Below, piece after piece: positions 22,531-24,822 of a DNA stretch of 24,822 nt. Source of the DNA: JALHMQ01 sp964616395 (GTDB lineage Bacteria > Pseudomonadota > Gammaproteobacteria > Burkholderiales > Burkholderiaceae_F); NCBI GenBank assembly GCA_964616395.1, contig CAZTUT010000030.1:1-24822 (forward strand), in the 5' to 3' direction. The notes beneath the pieces were generated by a model that saw only the letters and a list, made by a program, of their open reading frames with translations, had not been told where the DNA came from and searched no databases. Numbering within the stretch: the first letter of the stretch is position 1; each line of letters begins with the position of its first letter. The position numbers and the translations under genes were made by a program.

Positions 22531-22580
22531 AGTCAGGCCCCATCAGGCCAAAGCAAGCCCCGTCAGGCCAAGTCAGGCGG
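22531..22580. repeat. 20-bp tandem repeat, about 2.5 copies
   Basis: AGTCAGGCCCCATCAGGCCA (22531-22550), AAGCAAGCCCCGTCAGGCCA (22551-22570) and a partial AGTCAGGC (22571-22578). It lies downstream of the Bug-type gene and is not coding. Confidence 0.7.
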
Positions 22581-22592
22581 CGCCGCGCCGCC
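22576..22592 (-). terminator. GC-rich hairpin after the Bug-type gene
   Basis: GGCGGCG and CGCCGCC form a 7-bp stem with a 3-nt loop, 10 nt beyond the stop at 22602. No T-run follows on the minus strand, so the call is weak. Confidence 0.3.
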
Positions 22593-22601
22593 GGTCATCG
22601 C

Positions 22602-23603
22602 TCAGTCGACGCGCGCGCCGGAGAACTTGACGACCTGCGTCCACTTGTCGATCTCGGCGCGGATGAAGGCGCCGAACTGGGCCGGCGTGTCGCCGATCGG
22701 CTGCGCGCCCTGTGCAGCGAAGCGCTCGCGCATCTCGGGCGTGGCCAGGATACGTGCGACATCCTGATGCACCTTGTTGATGACCTCGCGCGGCGTGCCG
22801 GCCGGCGCCAGCAGCCCGAACCACGCCGACGCGTCGAAACCCTTCAGATTGGCGGCAGCCTCCATGGTCGGCACGTTCGGCAGCGCTGCCGAACGCTCGC
22901 GGCTCGTGACCGCAAGCGCCTTGAGTCGGCCGCTGCGGATGTGCGGCAGCGCCGACGGGAGGTTGTCGAACATCACCTGGGTGTTGCCGGCGATCAGGTC
23001 CTGCAGCGCCGGCGCCGAGCCGCGATAGGGCAGATGCAGCATGTAGGTGCCCGTCATCGACTTGAAAAGCTCGCCGGCGAGATGGATCGACGTGCCGTTG
23101 CCGCTGGAGGCCATGTTCAGGCGCCCCGGCTGGCGCTTTGCCAGCGCGATGAACTCCTGAACGCTGTTTACTGGCAGCGCAGCTGGCACCACCATCACGT
23201 TGGGCACGCCTGCCACGTTGGTGATGGGTGCGAAGTCGTTCAGCGGGTGGTACGGCAGCCGCTGCTTGTTGGCCTCGAACAGCGGCAGGTTGATCGAGTG
23301 CGTGCCGACCGTAGCCATCAGCAGCGTGTAGCCATCGGCCGGTGACTTGGCCACCGCCTCCGAGCCGATGTTGCCGCCGGCGCCGCCGCGGTTCTCGACC
23401 ACCACCGGCTGGCCCCAGGCTTTCTGCAGTTCGACCGACAGCAGTCGGGCCACGATGTCGGTCGTTCCGCCGGCCGGGAAGGGCACCACGATCTTCACGG
23501 GTCGCGCCGGCCACGCCTGGGCGAGTGCCGCGGGCGCGGCGAGCAGCGAAGCGGCGCTGGCCGCGAGGCCCAACGTCAGGGCGAGCAGGGAACGGCGATG
23601 CAT
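22602..23603 (-). CDS. Bug/TctC-family tripartite tricarboxylate transporter substrate-binding protein
   Basis: 333 residues from ATG 23603, preceded by AGGAG 7 nt upstream. The signal peptide (about 1-28) ends AAPAALAQ. The mature part starts AWPARPVKIVVPFPAGGTTDIVARLL and holds VVVENRGGAGGNIGSEAVAKSPADGYTLLM and LPYRGSAPALQDLIAGNTQVMFDN, the standard Bug fold blocks. These periplasmic proteins bind carboxylates or similar small molecules and often pass them to a TctAB permease. No tctA or tctB is present, which is usual, since most Bug genes in Burkholderiales stand alone. The substrate is unknown. It is divergent from glpK across 169 bp. Confidence 0.95.
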   Translation of the reverse strand: MHRRSLLALTLGLAASAASLLAAPAALAQAWPARPVKIVVPFPAGGTTDIVARLLSVELQKAWGQPVVVENRGGAGGNIGSEAVAKSPADGYTLLMATVGTHSINLPLFEANKQRLPYHPLNDFAPITNVAGVPNVMVVPAALPVNSVQEFIALAKRQPGRLNMASSGNGTSIHLAGELFKSMTGTYMLHLPYRGSAPALQDLIAGNTQVMFDNLPSALPHIRSGRLKALAVTSRERSAALPNVPTMEAAANLKGFDASAWFGLLAPAGTPREVINKVHQDVARILATPEMRERFAAQGAQPIGDTPAQFGAFIRAEIDKWTQVVKFSGARVD

Positions 23604-23709
23604 GCGTAGTCTCCTGATGCGGTCCGCCGCGTCCGGGCGGCTTCTTGGGGGCGCCTGCCGAGATGGCTTGCGCTGCGCCGCAGTCTGCCGCAGCGGGCCG
23701 TCGGACGTC

Positions 23710-23715
23710 TATAGT
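23710..23715 (+). promoter_or_regulatory. candidate -10 box (TATAGT) for glpK
   Basis: TATAGT matches the consensus at five of six bases and lies 58 bp before the glpK start in the divergent gap. No -35 box is obvious at the usual spacing. Confidence 0.3.
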
Positions 23716-23772
23716 CTGCGTTCCGCGGATGTTCCGGCAATGTGCCGCGCTTCCGGCTCCTGTTGATCCCAG

Positions 23773-24822
23773 ATGCGCCGTTTCGTTCTCGCCCTCGACC
23801 AGGGCACCACCAGCTCGCGTGCGATCGTTTTCGGTCACGATGGCCAACCGGTCGCCAGCGCGCAGCACGAGTTCACGCAGATCTTTCCGCAGCCCGGCTG
23901 GGTCGAGCACGATCCGGACGAGATCTGGGCAACACAACTTGCCTGCGCGCGCGAGGCGCTGCAGCGCGCGCAGGCCTCGCCCGCGGACGTGGCTGCCATC
24001 GGCGTCACCAACCAGCGCGAGACCGTGGTGCTGTGGGAGCGCGCCAGCGGCCGGCCGCTAGGCAATGCCATCGTCTGGCAGGACCGGCGCACCGCGACCG
24101 CCTGCGCCGATCTGCGCCAGCGCGGACTGGAAGCCGAATTCACGGCCCGCACTGGCCTGCTGCTCGATCCCTACTTCTCGGGCACCAAGCTGGCCTGGAT
24201 GCTCGACAACATCCCCGGTGCGAGAGCGCGCGCCGAGCGCGGCGAACTGGCGTTCGGCACCGTCGACACCTGGCTGATCTGGAATCTGACCGGCGGCGCC
24301 GTGCACGCCACCGATGTGAGCAACGCCTCGCGCACGCTGCTGGCCAACCTGCACACGCTCGACTGGGATGACTGGCTGCTCGACACGCTGCGCATCCCGC
24401 GTGCGCTGCTGCCGGTGATCACGCCGTCGAGCGGCGTCATCGGCGAGACTGCCGCGGACGTCTTCGGCGCTCCGATCCCGATCGCCGGTAATGCCGGCGA
24501 TCAGCAGGCTGCCACGTTCGGCCAGGCATGCTTCGAGCCCGGCATGGCCAAGAACACCTACGGCACCGGCTGCTTCATGCTGCTCAACGTGGGGGCACAG
24601 CCGCAGGCATCCGCGCATCGGCTGCTGGCCACGGCCGGCTGGCAGCTTGGCAGCGGCAGCCGGCGCTATGCGCTGGAGGGCTCGGTATTCATCGGCGGCG
24701 CGGTCGTGCAGTGGCTGCGTGACGGGCTTGGTCTGTTCACCCGCTCCGAGGAGGTCGAGGCGCTGGCTATGCAGGTCCCCGATGCCGGCGGCGTCAGCTT
24801 CGTGCCAGCGTTTGCCGGGCTT
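23773..24822 (+). CDS. glpK: glycerol kinase, first 350 codons (cut by window edge)
   Basis: It starts at ATG 23773 and stays open to the edge; the family is about 500 residues, so roughly 70% is present. The FGGY-type ATP-binding loop LDQGTTSSRAIVF (8-20), GVTNQRETVVLWERASGRPL, IVWQDRRT, TVDTWLIWNLTGG, HATDVSNASRT and GNAGDQQAATFGQ are all glycerol-kinase blocks. The enzyme makes glycerol 3-phosphate from glycerol and ATP in the cytoplasm. The usual partners (glpF, glpD, glpR) are not inside the window and might lie to the right. No ribosome binding site is clear at this start, although the N terminus aligns well with the family. Confidence 0.95.
   Translation, partial: MRRFVLALDQGTTSSRAIVFGHDGQPVASAQHEFTQIFPQPGWVEHDPDEIWATQLACAREALQRAQASPADVAAIGVTNQRETVVLWERASGRPLGNAIVWQDRRTATACADLRQRGLEAEFTARTGLLLDPYFSGTKLAWMLDNIPGARARAERGELAFGTVDTWLIWNLTGGAVHATDVSNASRTLLANLHTLDWDDWLLDTLRIPRALLPVITPSSGVIGETAADVFGAPIPIAGNAGDQQAATFGQACFEPGMAKNTYGTGCFMLLNVGAQPQASAHRLLATAGWQLGSGSRRYALEGSVFIGGAVVQWLRDGLGLFTRSEEVEALAMQVPDAGGVSFVPAFAGL

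Larger units (their letters stand above)
22292..22601. other. 310-bp gap between the small hypothetical and the Bug-type gene
   Basis: No convincing gene is seen. The stretch 22390-22500 is visibly less GC-rich than its surroundings. The right end holds a 20-bp tandem repeat (22531-22580) and a GC hairpin (22576-22592). The rest may carry the promoter of the minus-strand small gene, but no clear boxes stand out. Confidence 0.5.

Noticed and set aside
22602..23603. Part of a complete TctABC transporter operon
   Set aside because: No tctA or tctB gene on either side; it is a solitary Bug-type binding protein.

Overview
The window is about 25 kb of very GC-rich DNA (roughly 70% by eye), densely coded and with strong G/C bias at third codon positions. 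The gene content fits a Burkholderiales-type betaproteobacterium. It includes a Bug/TctC-type periplasmic binding protein, a UvrA of the form common in that order, an outer-membrane Omp85 protein, a COG4324-type lipoprotein aminopeptidase and Gram-negative envelope exporters. The genus cannot be fixed from the sequence alone. No tRNA, rRNA, CRISPR array, intact insertion sequence or phage gene was seen. Most of the window reads as ordinary chromosome.

Layout. (1) 1-6812, minus strand: a cation P-type ATPase, a UspA-like protein, a single-POTRA Omp85 barrel protein and the first two-thirds or so of a uvrA gene that runs off the left edge. All are co-oriented with short gaps. (2) 6948-11353, plus strand: a three-gene ABC export operon of MacB-like ATPase, large FtsX-type permease and HlyD/RND-type periplasmic adaptor. 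(3) 11418-11615, minus: a small basic hypothetical protein with a good ribosome binding site. (4) 11804-14383: two divergent M20 metallohydrolases, a hippurate-hydrolase-like amidohydrolase (minus) and an ArgE-type deacetylase (plus). (5) 14417-17706, plus: a stand-alone molybdopterin oxidoreductase and a lipoprotein zinc aminopeptidase. (6) 17850-19550, plus: fadD, ended by a textbook intrinsic terminator. (7) 19761-21910, plus: a repeat-rich Arg/Pro/Ala protein, a LysE-family exporter and a small outer-membrane beta-barrel protein. (8) 22013-23603, minus: a small hypothetical and a Bug-type solute-binding protein. (9) 23773 to the right edge, plus: the first 350 codons of glpK.

The most unusual object is a 68-bp, almost perfectly palindromic element (1032-1099) inside uvrA. 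It is read through in frame and adds about 20 hydrophilic residues just before the zinc-binding insertion domain. Its arms carry GGGGTCAGGTAC, and it looks like a short mobile/REP-type palindrome that landed in an essential-type repair gene without breaking the frame. Other points of interest are a leader packed with consecutive dyads before the small OMP gene, nested 36-bp and 69-bp tandem repeats in the Arg/Pro-rich gene, a hairpin directly beside the ribosome binding site of the amidohydrolase, and a 20-bp tandem repeat near the Bug gene.
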